Source: Kolteria novifilia
Lineage (GTDB): Bacteria; Planctomycetota; Planctomycetia; Kolteriales; Kolteriaceae
Reading direction: 5' to 3'
Length of the DNA stretch: 64,000 nucleotides
NCBI GenBank assembly: GCA_007748055.1
Contig: CP036279.1
Coordinates: 4,340,001-4,404,000 of the forward strand
Within the stretch, counting starts at the first letter, position 1. Each line of letters opens with the position of its first letter. Shown piece by piece: positions 1-7,961 of this stretch. The translations under genes were made by a program, and so were the position numbers. Below the pieces are notes generated by a model. It saw nothing but the letters and a program-made list of their open reading frames with translations. It was not told the origin of the DNA and made no database searches.

Positions 1-1164
1 CGCCCCACCATCGATGGAGTCGTTCCCCTCCCGACCTAGTAGGGTGTCGCGTCCCTCGCCTCCGAGAAGGGTGTCGTGCCCCTCGCCCCCGTCGGCGAAG
101 TCGTTGCCTTGATCGCCTTGGATGAAGTCGTCACCGCCGTCACCCAACATGCGGTCATCGCCCGTCCCTCCTTCGATGACGTCGTCGTCGTCGCCCCCTT
201 CGAGGACGTCGTGACCGTTGCCACCGACGATCGAATCGCTTCCGGCCATGCCGAGGACCACATCGTCCCCATCCCCGGCGACGAGCGTGTCGCCCCCTTC
301 GCCGCCGTCGAGGAAGTCGTTGTTGACGCCGCCGTCGAGGTGGTCGTCGTCGTCCTGACCGAGAAGTCGGTCGTCTCCCGAGCCGCCCTCGATCGTGTCT
401 CGACCGGAGCCTCCCTCGATCGTGTCTTGTCCATCGCCACCGTCGATGACGTCGTGACCCTCGCGGCCATGAGCGACATCATCGCCATCGCCGGCGATCA
501 AGGTGTCGTGACCGCGGCCCCCGTCCAGAAAGTCCTGGGCGTTGCCGCCGCTGAGATAGTCGTCGTCGTCCTGGCCGTGAAGTTGGTCGTCTCCATCGCC
601 GCCGTCGAGAACGTCCGCCCCGGCTCCTCCCTCGAGGACGTCTTGGCCGCCGTCACCGAGGAGGGTGTCGTCGCCATCCCCTCCCAGGAGTACGTCGTCC
701 CCCGAGCCGCCGAAGATGTGATCGTCGAAGGCGCTGCCGATGACGGTGTTACTGCCGCCGCCGGTGCGGATCACGACGTCCGAGACGTTCGCGAATTCGT
801 CGGTGGTGACGCCGCTGAGGTCGAAGCGATCGCTACCGCCGCTGCCACGAACGATGATTTGGGTAATCGAGCTGGTTTCGATCGGCTCTTGCGAAATGGC
901 GGCGCCGTTGACGAGGAGTTGCCCTTCCTCCGATTCGACGCTGACGGTCGAATCACCGGTCGCGTCGATGGTCAACACGCCGTCGGCGACGCTCGCCCAG
1001 ATGGCGGGCACCGTACGGCTTTCGAGATGTTCCACACAGGCGGAATGGTGCTGCCGGAGTGGGGACGCAGCCCGTCCCCTGGGAATCGAATCACCGTCCC
1101 CGGCAAGTAGATCGAATTGTGTCCGCAAGCTATTGGCCCCTTCTACCGTGTCATCTTCCTTCAC
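1..1164 (-). CDS. RTX-type calcium-binding repeat protein (3' end beyond window)
   Basis: The minus strand reads open from the left edge to about 1164. From about residue 150 it is almost continuous glycine/aspartate nonapeptides such as GGSGDDVLLGG, GGDGDDTLLG and GGSGDDRLLG, the RTX/hemolysin-type parallel beta-roll that binds calcium. The N-terminal part contains VEHLESRTVPAIW, which resembles the LExRxVLA segment near the N-terminus of many large secreted planctomycete proteins, followed by a beta-rich stretch. These proteins are normally exported and act at the cell surface or outside. No enzymatic domain is visible in the part present. No in-frame ATG was found; a GTG at 1164 follows an in-frame stop, so the start is uncertain. 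The C-terminus lies outside the window. The open plus-strand frame over this region is an antisense product of the repeats. Confidence 0.8.
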   Translation of the reverse strand, partial: MKEDDTVEGANSLRTQFDLLAGDGDSIPRGRAASPLRQHHSACVEHLESRTVPAIWASVADGVLTIDATGDSTVSVESEEGQLLVNGAAISQEPIETSSITQIIVRGSGGSDRFDLSGVTTDEFANVSDVVIRTGGGSNTVIGSAFDDHIFGGSGDDVLLGGDGDDTLLGDGGQDVLEGGAGADVLDGGDGDDQLHGQDDDDYLSGGNAQDFLDGGRGHDTLIAGDGDDVAHGREGHDVIDGGDGQDTIEGGSGRDTIEGGSGDDRLLGQDDDDHLDGGVNNDFLDGGEGGDTLVAGDGDDVVLGMAGSDSIVGGNGHDVLEGGDDDDVIEGGTGDDRMLGDGGDDFIQGDQGNDFADGGEGHDTLLGGEGRDTLLGREGNDSIDGGA

Positions 1165-1591
1165 ACGTCTCGCGACTGGCCGTGAAACGCTGCACGTCTC
1201 ACGTCAGCGCCCAAGACGAGCGCACGTGTCCAACGCCATGAATCCCTTCCCTCCTGCGGTAGTCAAAGCATACGTCGCGTTTGGCGCCAGGCGCTTCGAC
1301 CAGAACGATCGCACCAAAGAAACTTGGAGCATCCAAGACAGTTGGAATCGAGACCGTCGCTCCAACAGGGACCGGAACATCCCCGAATCGCAGAAGAGAA
1401 CTGAATCAGTGGAGGCGCAGCAGCCACCGAGGGGTCACTTCGTGTCCATCCATACGGCAGAACGACATCGATCCGCTAAATCGGAACCGAAATTTGTCCC
1501 AAAATTGAAGAATTGCCTTCCGTCAACGCGCCGCCTTGACCGAGGGCGAGCGGACCGACCCGACGGACCTTTCCGTCGCCGAACTCGGTGC
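1165..1591. other. Intergenic gap, 427 bp
   Basis: No convincing gene was seen. A 7-bp perfect hairpin (arms 1561-1567 and 1572-1578, 4-nt loop) lies 14 bases past the stop of the minus-strand sigma factor gene. It has no T-tract on that strand, so it is at best a weak terminator. The upstream part would carry the promoter of the RTX gene, but no clear -35/-10 pair stands out. Confidence 0.4.
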
Positions 1592-2167
1592 TCAAGACTT
1601 ATCGCGCAGCAGGTCGCGCAAGACGAGACACGCGGCCTGTCGAGTCGCGTAAACCGTTCGCTCCGAAGCACCTACGGCTTGGGCGGTCTCCTTGACGCCA
1701 TACCCCAGCAGAAGATGGCGCACGATCGCCCGTCGACGGGGCGTGAAGGGTTCGAGCAGACGCTCGACCATCTCCGAGGCGACCGCGATGTCCTCAGGGG
1801 CCGGGTCCGATTCCAGTGGGTCTGGACAGCGTTCGATCGGGATCACTCGGTCAATATCGCGGCGATCGCGATGGGCGTAGCGGAGCCGATCGCGAACCTT
1901 GTTCAGCGTCAGCGTCACCAAGTAGGGCCACAGCCCCCGTTCCGGGTCGATTTCGAGCTCGTTTTTGCGCGCTTTGGAGAAAAAACCGCCCAATGCGGAC
2001 TGAACCACGTCCGAAACGCCCCCAATTCGGTGCGGATTGGCGCCGAATTCACGCCCAACCAAGGTGCGCAGCCGCCAGTAGTAGCGTGCGAAGAGGGCCT
2101 CGGCCGCCTCCTCGCTGCCCGACCGGTAAGCCACAACGAGATCTTGATCCGGGCGAATTTCAGTCAC
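1592..2167 (-). CDS. ECF-family RNA polymerase sigma factor
   Basis: A protein of about 190 residues with the two-domain layout of ECF sigma factors. Region 2 is near the N-terminus (EALFARYYWRLRTLVGREF, then a segment like PYLVTLTLNKVRDRLRYAHR). Region 4 is at the C-terminus (RRAIVRHLLLGYGVKETAQA, then ASERTVYATRQAACLVLRDL) and forms the helix-turn-helix that would read the -35 element. It should direct core polymerase to a small regulon. No anti-sigma factor gene is adjacent; some planctomycete ECF factors are instead controlled by fused or nearby kinases. The GTG at 2167 overlaps the end of the upstream permease gene by 8 bp, suggesting translational coupling; a longer GTG start at 2203 is open but has no ribosome binding site. 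Confidence 0.85.
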   Translation of the reverse strand: MTEIRPDQDLVVAYRSGSEEAAEALFARYYWRLRTLVGREFGANPHRIGGVSDVVQSALGGFFSKARKNELEIDPERGLWPYLVTLTLNKVRDRLRYAHRDRRDIDRVIPIERCPDPLESDPAPEDIAVASEMVERLLEPFTPRRRAIVRHLLLGYGVKETAQAVGASERTVYATRQAACLVLRDLLRDKS

Positions 2168-3653
2168 TAGTCTCGACCATGGACGTGATGGGGCCAACTC
2201 CACTTCGGGCAGTGAACGCGTAAATCACGAAGGGCGGCAACAGAAACGCCACCAGCCCCCCCACCAGAATGCCGACGTAGATCGCGTGGCTGCCGACGTC
2301 GATTTGCTCGGGGGGCACGAGACTGATCCCGAGCACGAAGAAACTACAGAGCATCCCCGCCCCGGTGATCGCGATGAGCCCCACGCTCCCACCCGGAATC
2401 TTGTACGGACGCTCGACGTCGGGACGGCTCCATCGCAGACGAACCACCGACGCGAACATCAGCAGATACATCACCAAGTACAACATCGCCGCCAAGTCAC
2501 CCATCACGAAAAAGACGGTACTCTCATTGGGTAGAACGGCGAACACGAGACAAATCAACGACGCGAGCACCGCTTGGGTCAACAACAGGTTCCGCGGCGC
2601 CCCGTGGCGGTTCACCCGGCCGAAGAACGCGGGCAGGCTCCCATCGTGGGAAACGACCATCATCGCCTTGAGCGGGCCAAACAGCTGCGTGCTAAAGAGA
2701 GCAAATGTTCCCGCCACGATCATCGCCGCGATCCAAGGGACATACGCCGTCGCCTCGACCGATCCCAAGAGCGACTCGATCGCCTGCATCAACCCGGTAA
2801 CGATGCTCAGTTTCTGCTTCGGCACCACCGAGGCGATCGCCAGCGCGATCAGGATGTACGTGAGCCCGATGATCAGCGTCGCCACCAGGATCGCGCGCGG
2901 GTAGCTCGTCCGCGGCTGCTTCACTTCGCGCGCGTGGTTGGCGGAGAGTTCGATCCCCGCCATCCCGAGGGCCACCGTCGAGAAGAAGACGAGATTGCCC
3001 AAGTTCGTCTCGGGAATCAGTTCGTCGAATCCGAGTTTCATCTGGAGCGGCTCGCCCCGCAAGACCCAGTAGGCCCCGAGCCCGACGATCACGAGACTGG
3101 GTAGAATCGTCCCCACCATCGCGCCGACACTGCTGATCAGCCCACTGATCCGCATGCCGAAGAGGTTCGCGATCGTCGTGCTCCACAAGACCGCGAGGAT
3201 GAACGCCACCGTCAGTCCCGGACGCGTCGCGAAATCGAGACCGACGACGTAACCGAACGTGGCCGCCATGAAGGTCAGCACCGAGGGATACCAGGGGACG
3301 TTGTGGACCCACTGTAGCCATGCGGCGACGAACCCCATCCGCTCCCCGAACGCTTCGCGGACCCAGACGTAGATGCCACCACGTTGGGGCCACCCCGACG
3401 CCAACTCCGCGCTCACCAGCGCCGTCGGAATCAAAAAGAACAAGGCGCCCGCCAGGATGAACGTAACGGCGGCGAGACCATACTCCGCGATCGCCGGGAG
3501 GTTGCGAATGCTGTCGATCGCCGCCACGGTGATGAGGACCAGACTGGCGACCCCCAGATGGGGACGGTGTTCCGAGGGCTCCGAATTGGCTTCCACGTTC
3601 GCGGGTCCATCCTTTCCATCGGTCGCGCTCGGCCAGAAAACGGCCCAGCGCAT
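2160..3653 (-). CDS. APC-superfamily amino acid permease
   Basis: A hydrophobic protein of about 497 residues with about 12 predicted transmembrane helices. The early consensus region of the amino acid-polyamine-organocation family is visible (ASLVLITVAAIDSIRNLPAI), followed by GGIYVWVREAFGERMGFVAA, where the GGxYxWV motif is typical of the glutamate/GABA antiporter branch. It probably moves an amino acid across the cytoplasmic membrane; the substrate cannot be read from sequence. Its end overlaps the sigma factor gene by 8 bp, so the two are likely co-transcribed. ATG 3653 is used here. GTG 3680 and GTG 3596 are alternatives, the last just before the first hydrophobic region. Confidence 0.85.
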   Translation of the reverse strand: MRWAVFWPSATDGKDGPANVEANSEPSEHRPHLGVASLVLITVAAIDSIRNLPAIAEYGLAAVTFILAGALFFLIPTALVSAELASGWPQRGGIYVWVREAFGERMGFVAAWLQWVHNVPWYPSVLTFMAATFGYVVGLDFATRPGLTVAFILAVLWSTTIANLFGMRISGLISSVGAMVGTILPSLVIVGLGAYWVLRGEPLQMKLGFDELIPETNLGNLVFFSTVALGMAGIELSANHAREVKQPRTSYPRAILVATLIIGLTYILIALAIASVVPKQKLSIVTGLMQAIESLLGSVEATAYVPWIAAMIVAGTFALFSTQLFGPLKAMMVVSHDGSLPAFFGRVNRHGAPRNLLLTQAVLASLICLVFAVLPNESTVFFVMGDLAAMLYLVMYLLMFASVVRLRWSRPDVERPYKIPGGSVGLIAITGAGMLCSFFVLGISLVPPEQIDVGSHAIYVGILVGGLVAFLLPPFVIYAFTARSGVGPITSMVETSD

Positions 3654-3899
3654 CCGCCCCGCCCTCGGCCGAAACGACACGGGAGAGCGGAAGCATCTAT
3701 CGTTCTCGAGAAATCTCGTTGGTCAACAGAGTGGTCGACGCGTCGAGCGGACTCGCGAGGCGATGCGAGCGAACCGACATCGTACCAAGGATGGACAAGG
3801 CGCACAGCGAGGAATGGTGCGAATAGGGAAGCGAGGTGGCCGAGAAAACGCCGCGGGCGATCACCTGGGGAAGATGGCGTGAATCCGAGGAGACTGACG

Positions 3900-6194
3900 C
3901 TACTTGTTGATCCGCTTGATCGCCTCGGAGGCCGCTTCGCGGACCTTTCTGTCTCGCTCCTTGCGAAGCTTTTCGAGCTTGGGGACCGCTTTCTTCGCCT
4001 TGGGACCGACTTTTCCCAACGCGTCGGCCGCCGCCTCGCGGACTCTCTTCGAATCGGAATCCAATAGCCGCATCAGCTCGGGAACGTGCTCCTCGTCGAC
4101 CCGCTTGAGTCGTCCCAGCAGCCGTTGGGCCTGGCTACGCTCGTAGCCACCCTCCATCAATCGCACGAGCTTGGGAACCGCCTTGCCCGAGTGATCGAGC
4201 ACTCGCTGGAGTGACCGAATCGCCTCGACTCGCACCGTCTGGTCGTCGTCGTCGAGCATCCGGATCAGGACCGCGGCCGATCGGTCGCGCGGGGCGCCGA
4301 TGCGGACGATCGTCGTCGCGAGAGCCGCACGAACGGCCGAGTCGTCGTCGCGCTGTAGCGGCAGCAAGTCGTCGTACGCGGGCTTGGCCGACCCACCGAA
4401 CTTCGCGAGCGCCTGCACCGAGCGGGCACGAACGTCCGGCGACTTGTCCTTGAGCGCCTGCCGAACCTCAGGCAGCGCCGGCGAGGCAATCCCTCCCATC
4501 GCGACTAGGACCTCGGCCGCCTTGATACGCGTCGAGTCGTTGCCTTCGCGCAAGAGCTTGCGGACATCGTCGAGCGCGGGCCGAGCCGCGGGCCCGAGTC
4601 GGGTGAGAGCTTCAAGGGCCGTTTCGCGGGTGGTGCCATCCGCATCGCTCAGCGCGGTCACCGCGATGGCGACCAGTTCGGATTGTTCGATGCCGAGTTG
4701 GGCGAGCGAACCAACAACCGCCGCCCGGACCGGGGCCGAGGGATCGTCGAGGTGATCGTGGAGACGACCCGCCGCGCCACGAGCCCGAGGACCGATCTTC
4801 CCAAGCGCGCCGGCCGCGGCGACCCGAACGCCTACATCCTTGTCATCCAAGCTGCGCGCGAGCGCGGGAACGATCGTGGCGTTGACGGGACCGAACTCGC
4901 CGAGAGCGCCCGCCGCCGCCGAGCGAATTCGCGGATCGCCGTCCTCGAGCGCCTTGAGAAGCCGCGACGCGGAGCTCGGACCCATGCGTTCTAACGTCGC
5001 CGAGAGGACTTCGCCGCCGATCGCGTTGTCCTTGTAGCCGGTGAGGATCGCGGTGATCGCCTCGGGGCCAAGCTTGCCCAGGGCGTGAGCGTACGCGTCG
5101 CGCGTCTGGTCATCGGGCGCCTTGGCGACCTGGTCCATCAACTCGGGGATCGACGCGACCGCGAGCGGCCCGAGTCGTCCGAGACAGTACGCGGCCCGCA
5201 TCTTCGCCGCGACGTCGGCATCGCTTCGAAGCAACTTGCGAAGTTCGTCGACGCTCCCCTTCGCGTTCGGCCCCATCAAGACCAGGGCCTCCATCGCGGC
5301 ATCACCAACCTCGGCACTCTTGTCGTCGAGCATCGCGGCAACCCGCGGCGCCGTCTTCTCCGGTTGATCGCCGATGGCGGCCAGCGCGTTCAGCACCGCC
5401 GCCCGAACCGCGGGATCGGCATCGCCAAGAGCCTTGCGCAAGTCCTCCGCGGCGCTGGCGGCCTCAGGTCCCATCCGACCCAGTGCGAGCGCTGCCCCGG
5501 CCCGCCGGGCGGGAGAGGAATCTCCAAGGCCCTTGCGAAGTTCGCCAACGACCTTTGGGCCGAACTGGCTTAGAGCTTCGGCACACGCGGACGCCATCTC
5601 CGCATCGCCCAACTTCTCGATCAACTTGGGCGCGGCGCTGGCGGCCGACGGGCCCATCCAGCCGATCGCTTGCGCGGCGCGTTCCCGAACGGTCGACCGC
5701 TTGTCATCAAGACGTTTCACCATCTCGGGAAGTGCCGCGAGGCCGATCTTGCCAAGGGCGTAGGCGGCACGATAGCTCACTTGTTGACTACGAGACGGGA
5801 GGATGTTCGAGAGACGCTCGATCGCTTCTTTCGCCTTGGGGCCGGCGGTGGCCAAGCCGCGCAGCGCCGCGTCGCGAACCTGCTGATCGCGATCGTCGAG
5901 CGCGCCGATGAGGAGTTTGACGGCGTCGGTTTCAGAAGGAGCGAGGGTCGCGAGCGCCTCGGCGGCCTCCCGGCGTTTGACGGCGTCGGAGTCCTTCAGC
6001 GAGGTCTTCAAGCGCGGTAGGTCGGACGCGGCGACGGGATGGTCGTCAGCGGAAGATGCCCCGGCGAGGCAGAAGAACAGGCATCCCGCGACCAGGAGTC
6101 GCGCGGAGCGGCCCTTCGATGCAAGCAAGCGGGTCGATCGCGGGGAGACGAGGGTGCAAGGCGTGTTGGTATCGGCACGAAATCGTGAAAGCAT
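3900..6194 (-). CDS. Secreted HEAT-repeat protein
   Basis: A 764-residue protein. A signal peptide with hydrophobic core LLVAGCLFFCLAGASSA ends near residue 50. The rest is an almost unbroken series of roughly 37-residue alpha-helical HEAT/PBS-lyase-like repeats with consensus like DxxVRxAAAxALGxIGPxA. These superhelices bind other proteins; no catalytic motif is present. The signal peptide places it in the periplasm or outside. The C-terminus becomes Lys/Arg-rich (KAKKAVPKLEKLRKERDRKV). ATG 6194 follows a GGTGAGGGGG ribosome binding site that lies inside a palindromic repeat element. No operon partner is evident; the permease start is about 250 bp away on the same strand. Confidence 0.85.
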   Translation of the reverse strand: MLSRFRADTNTPCTLVSPRSTRLLASKGRSARLLVAGCLFFCLAGASSADDHPVAASDLPRLKTSLKDSDAVKRREAAEALATLAPSETDAVKLLIGALDDRDQQVRDAALRGLATAGPKAKEAIERLSNILPSRSQQVSYRAAYALGKIGLAALPEMVKRLDDKRSTVRERAAQAIGWMGPSAASAAPKLIEKLGDAEMASACAEALSQFGPKVVGELRKGLGDSSPARRAGAALALGRMGPEAASAAEDLRKALGDADPAVRAAVLNALAAIGDQPEKTAPRVAAMLDDKSAEVGDAAMEALVLMGPNAKGSVDELRKLLRSDADVAAKMRAAYCLGRLGPLAVASIPELMDQVAKAPDDQTRDAYAHALGKLGPEAITAILTGYKDNAIGGEVLSATLERMGPSSASRLLKALEDGDPRIRSAAAGALGEFGPVNATIVPALARSLDDKDVGVRVAAAGALGKIGPRARGAAGRLHDHLDDPSAPVRAAVVGSLAQLGIEQSELVAIAVTALSDADGTTRETALEALTRLGPAARPALDDVRKLLREGNDSTRIKAAEVLVAMGGIASPALPEVRQALKDKSPDVRARSVQALAKFGGSAKPAYDDLLPLQRDDDSAVRAALATTIVRIGAPRDRSAAVLIRMLDDDDQTVRVEAIRSLQRVLDHSGKAVPKLVRLMEGGYERSQAQRLLGRLKRVDEEHVPELMRLLDSDSKRVREAAADALGKVGPKAKKAVPKLEKLRKERDRKVREAASEAIKRINK

Positions 6195-6195
6195 G

Positions 6196-6347
6196 AACCC
6201 CCTCACCCCCAGCCCCTCTCCCAGCGGGAGAGGGGAGTCAATAGTCGTGCCTCTCCAAGCGGGAGAGGAGAGTCAATAGTCGCGCCTCTCCCACGAGGAG
6301 AGGAGAGTCAATAGTCGCGCCTCTCCCACGAGGAGAGGGGAGTCAAA
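6196..6347. repeat. 35-bp tandem repeat with internal hairpins, about 3 copies
   Basis: The core AGTCAATAGTCG recurs at 6236, 6271 and 6306, an exact 35-bp period. Each unit contains a CTCTCC...GGAGAG inverted repeat. The array begins with CCCTCTCCCAGCGGGAGAGGG at the 5' end of the HEAT-repeat gene, so that gene's ribosome binding site derives from the element. There are no unique spacers, so this is not CRISPR. Confidence 0.85.
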
Positions 6348-6444
6348 CTCCCGTAGTTCAGGCCATTGCCTGACACGAACCACCATCGACCATCGCGATC
6401 GGCTCTAATGGTGGGCCAAGATCCATCCTACTTGGTCTTGGGTT

Positions 6445-6483
6445 CCCCTCTCCCCGTGGGAGAGGGGTTAGGGGTGAGGGGGC
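6445..6483. repeat. Palindromic element, CCCTCTCCC type, opposite orientation
   Basis: CCCCTCTCCCC-GT-GGGAGAGGGG followed by TTAGGGGTGAGGGGG. It is the reverse-complement counterpart of the element at 6196-6236, about 210 bp away. A shorter relative, CCTCTCCCAAGGGAGAGG, lies at 6551-6575. All three are in the gap between two minus-strand genes and could fold into stable hairpins in RNA. Confidence 0.75.
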
Positions 6484-6626
6484 TTCCTCTTAACAAATCG
6501 CCTTGCCTTGCCAGGCGTTCAATCCCCTCGCCCAACTCGCTTCGCCCGACGACCTCTCCCAAGGGAGAGGTGAGGAGTGCCTGACCAATAGACGTAGACG
6601 CTCCCATGGAAACGAACCACGCCCGA

Positions 6627-7961
6627 CTACAGATAAGCCAGTGAGCCAGTGCTGTCGCCGAAGCGGTCGAGGGAAACGCCCATGCGGTCCATCAGCGAAA
6701 CGAACAAGTTGCACATCGGCGTCTCCCGCGCGTAGCGTAAGTGACGACCGGGTGTCACGGTGCCACCGCCTTTGCCCGCGAGCAGGACCGGCAAGTTCTC
6801 GTTGTTGTGACGATTGCCGTCGCTGATACCGCTGCCATAGACGATCAGGGAGTGATCGAGCAGCGTCCCCTCCCCTTCGGGAATCGTCGCGAGTCGATCG
6901 AGGAAGTACGTGAATAGCTCGACGTGGAAGCGGTCGATGCGGTAAAGCTTGTCGAGCTTGTGCGGGTCGCTCTGGTGATGCGAGAGTTCGTGATGCCCCT
7001 CGGGGACGCCGACGGTCGGGTAGCTACGGTTGCTGCCGGCGCTGGCGAGCATGCAGGTCGCCACCCGAGTGCTGTCGGTTTGAAAGGCGACCGCCAACAG
7101 ATCCGAGAGGAGGTGGGCGTGGTCGGCGAACTCGCGCGGGACGCCATGGGGTCGCGGAAATCCGCCGGCGTCATCGCTCTCGATCGTCCCCTTGTGCTCG
7201 AGGCGGCGCTCGATTTCGCGCAGGCTGGTAAAGTACTCGTCCAACTTCCGGCGATCGGTCTGGCCGAGCCGCTTCTCCAACCGCGCCGTGTCGTCGCGCA
7301 CGAAGTCCAGCACGCTCTTTCGGAAGTAGTCGCGCCGAGCCCGGGCGTAGCGATTCTCCTGCTTGTCGCTGGAACCGAAGAGTCGATCGAAGACGAGCTT
7401 GGGATCGACTTCCTTGGCCATCGGAGTCGATGGAGAACGCCACGAGATGTTGCTCGAATAGGCACAACTGTAGCCGCTGTCGCACTGGCCCGAATCACGA
7501 CCCCGGTCGCATCCGAGTTCGAGGGAGGCGAACCGCGTCGAGCCCCCGAGATGTTCCGCCGCGACCTGGTCGATCGACCTACCGACCATGACGCGACCGG
7601 AGTCCTTCACCGGTTGGGTTCCGGTGAGAAAGACCGACGCGGCGCGAGCGTGGTCACCCGCCCCATCGCCATTGGAACGGCCCTTGTCGTGGGTCAGTCC
7701 GGTTAAGACGCTGACATGGTCCTGCAACCGCGCCAGCGGTTCGAGCGCCGGCGTGAGGTCGTAGCGAAAACCTTCCCGTTTGGGCGTCCAAGTCTCCTGA
7801 TTGACGCCGTTGGGAACGAAGAAGAACGCCAAGCGGGTCGGCGGCGTGGGAGCGGCCGCCAGCGCGGCGCGAGGAGCGACCGACTCGAGCCACGGGAGAG
7901 CGATCGCCGTGCCGAGCCCCTTGAGAACGTTGCGTCGAGAGATTCCGCGTGGACTGCTCAT
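6627..7961 (-). CDS. DUF1552 family secreted protein, Tat-type signal
   Basis: A 444-residue protein beginning with a twin-arginine signal (SRRNVLKGLGTAIALPWLES), so it is probably exported folded. The mature part matches the DUF1552 pattern: RLAFFFVPNGVNQETWTPK near the start, LTGLTHDKGRSNGDGAGDHA, and a C-terminal region with HHELSHHQSDPHKLDKLYRI and a DHSLIVYGSGISDGNRHNNE metal-site-like segment. The family pairs with DUF1592 cytochromes in planctomycetes and its function is unknown. ATG 7961 overlaps the stop of the upstream DUF1592 gene as ATGA, so the two form an operon. The open frame extends to 8333, but that extension is antisense-like sequence and lacks the family start. Confidence 0.9.
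   Translation of the reverse strand: MSSPRGISRRNVLKGLGTAIALPWLESVAPRAALAAAPTPPTRLAFFFVPNGVNQETWTPKREGFRYDLTPALEPLARLQDHVSVLTGLTHDKGRSNGDGAGDHARAASVFLTGTQPVKDSGRVMVGRSIDQVAAEHLGGSTRFASLELGCDRGRDSGQCDSGYSCAYSSNISWRSPSTPMAKEVDPKLVFDRLFGSSDKQENRYARARRDYFRKSVLDFVRDDTARLEKRLGQTDRRKLDEYFTSLREIERRLEHKGTIESDDAGGFPRPHGVPREFADHAHLLSDLLAVAFQTDSTRVATCMLASAGSNRSYPTVGVPEGHHELSHHQSDPHKLDKLYRIDRFHVELFTYFLDRLATIPEGEGTLLDHSLIVYGSGISDGNRHNNENLPVLLAGKGGGTVTPGRHLRYARETPMCNLFVSLMDRMGVSLDRFGDSTGSLAYL

Noticed and set aside
76-1110. Long plus-strand open frame of 344 codons over the RTX gene
   Set aside because: The opposite strand reads clear GGxGxD repeats; the plus frame is its valine/alanine-rich antisense image.
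6196-6575. Insertion sequence ends
   Set aside because: No transposase gene or target-site duplication was seen; the elements are short palindromes.
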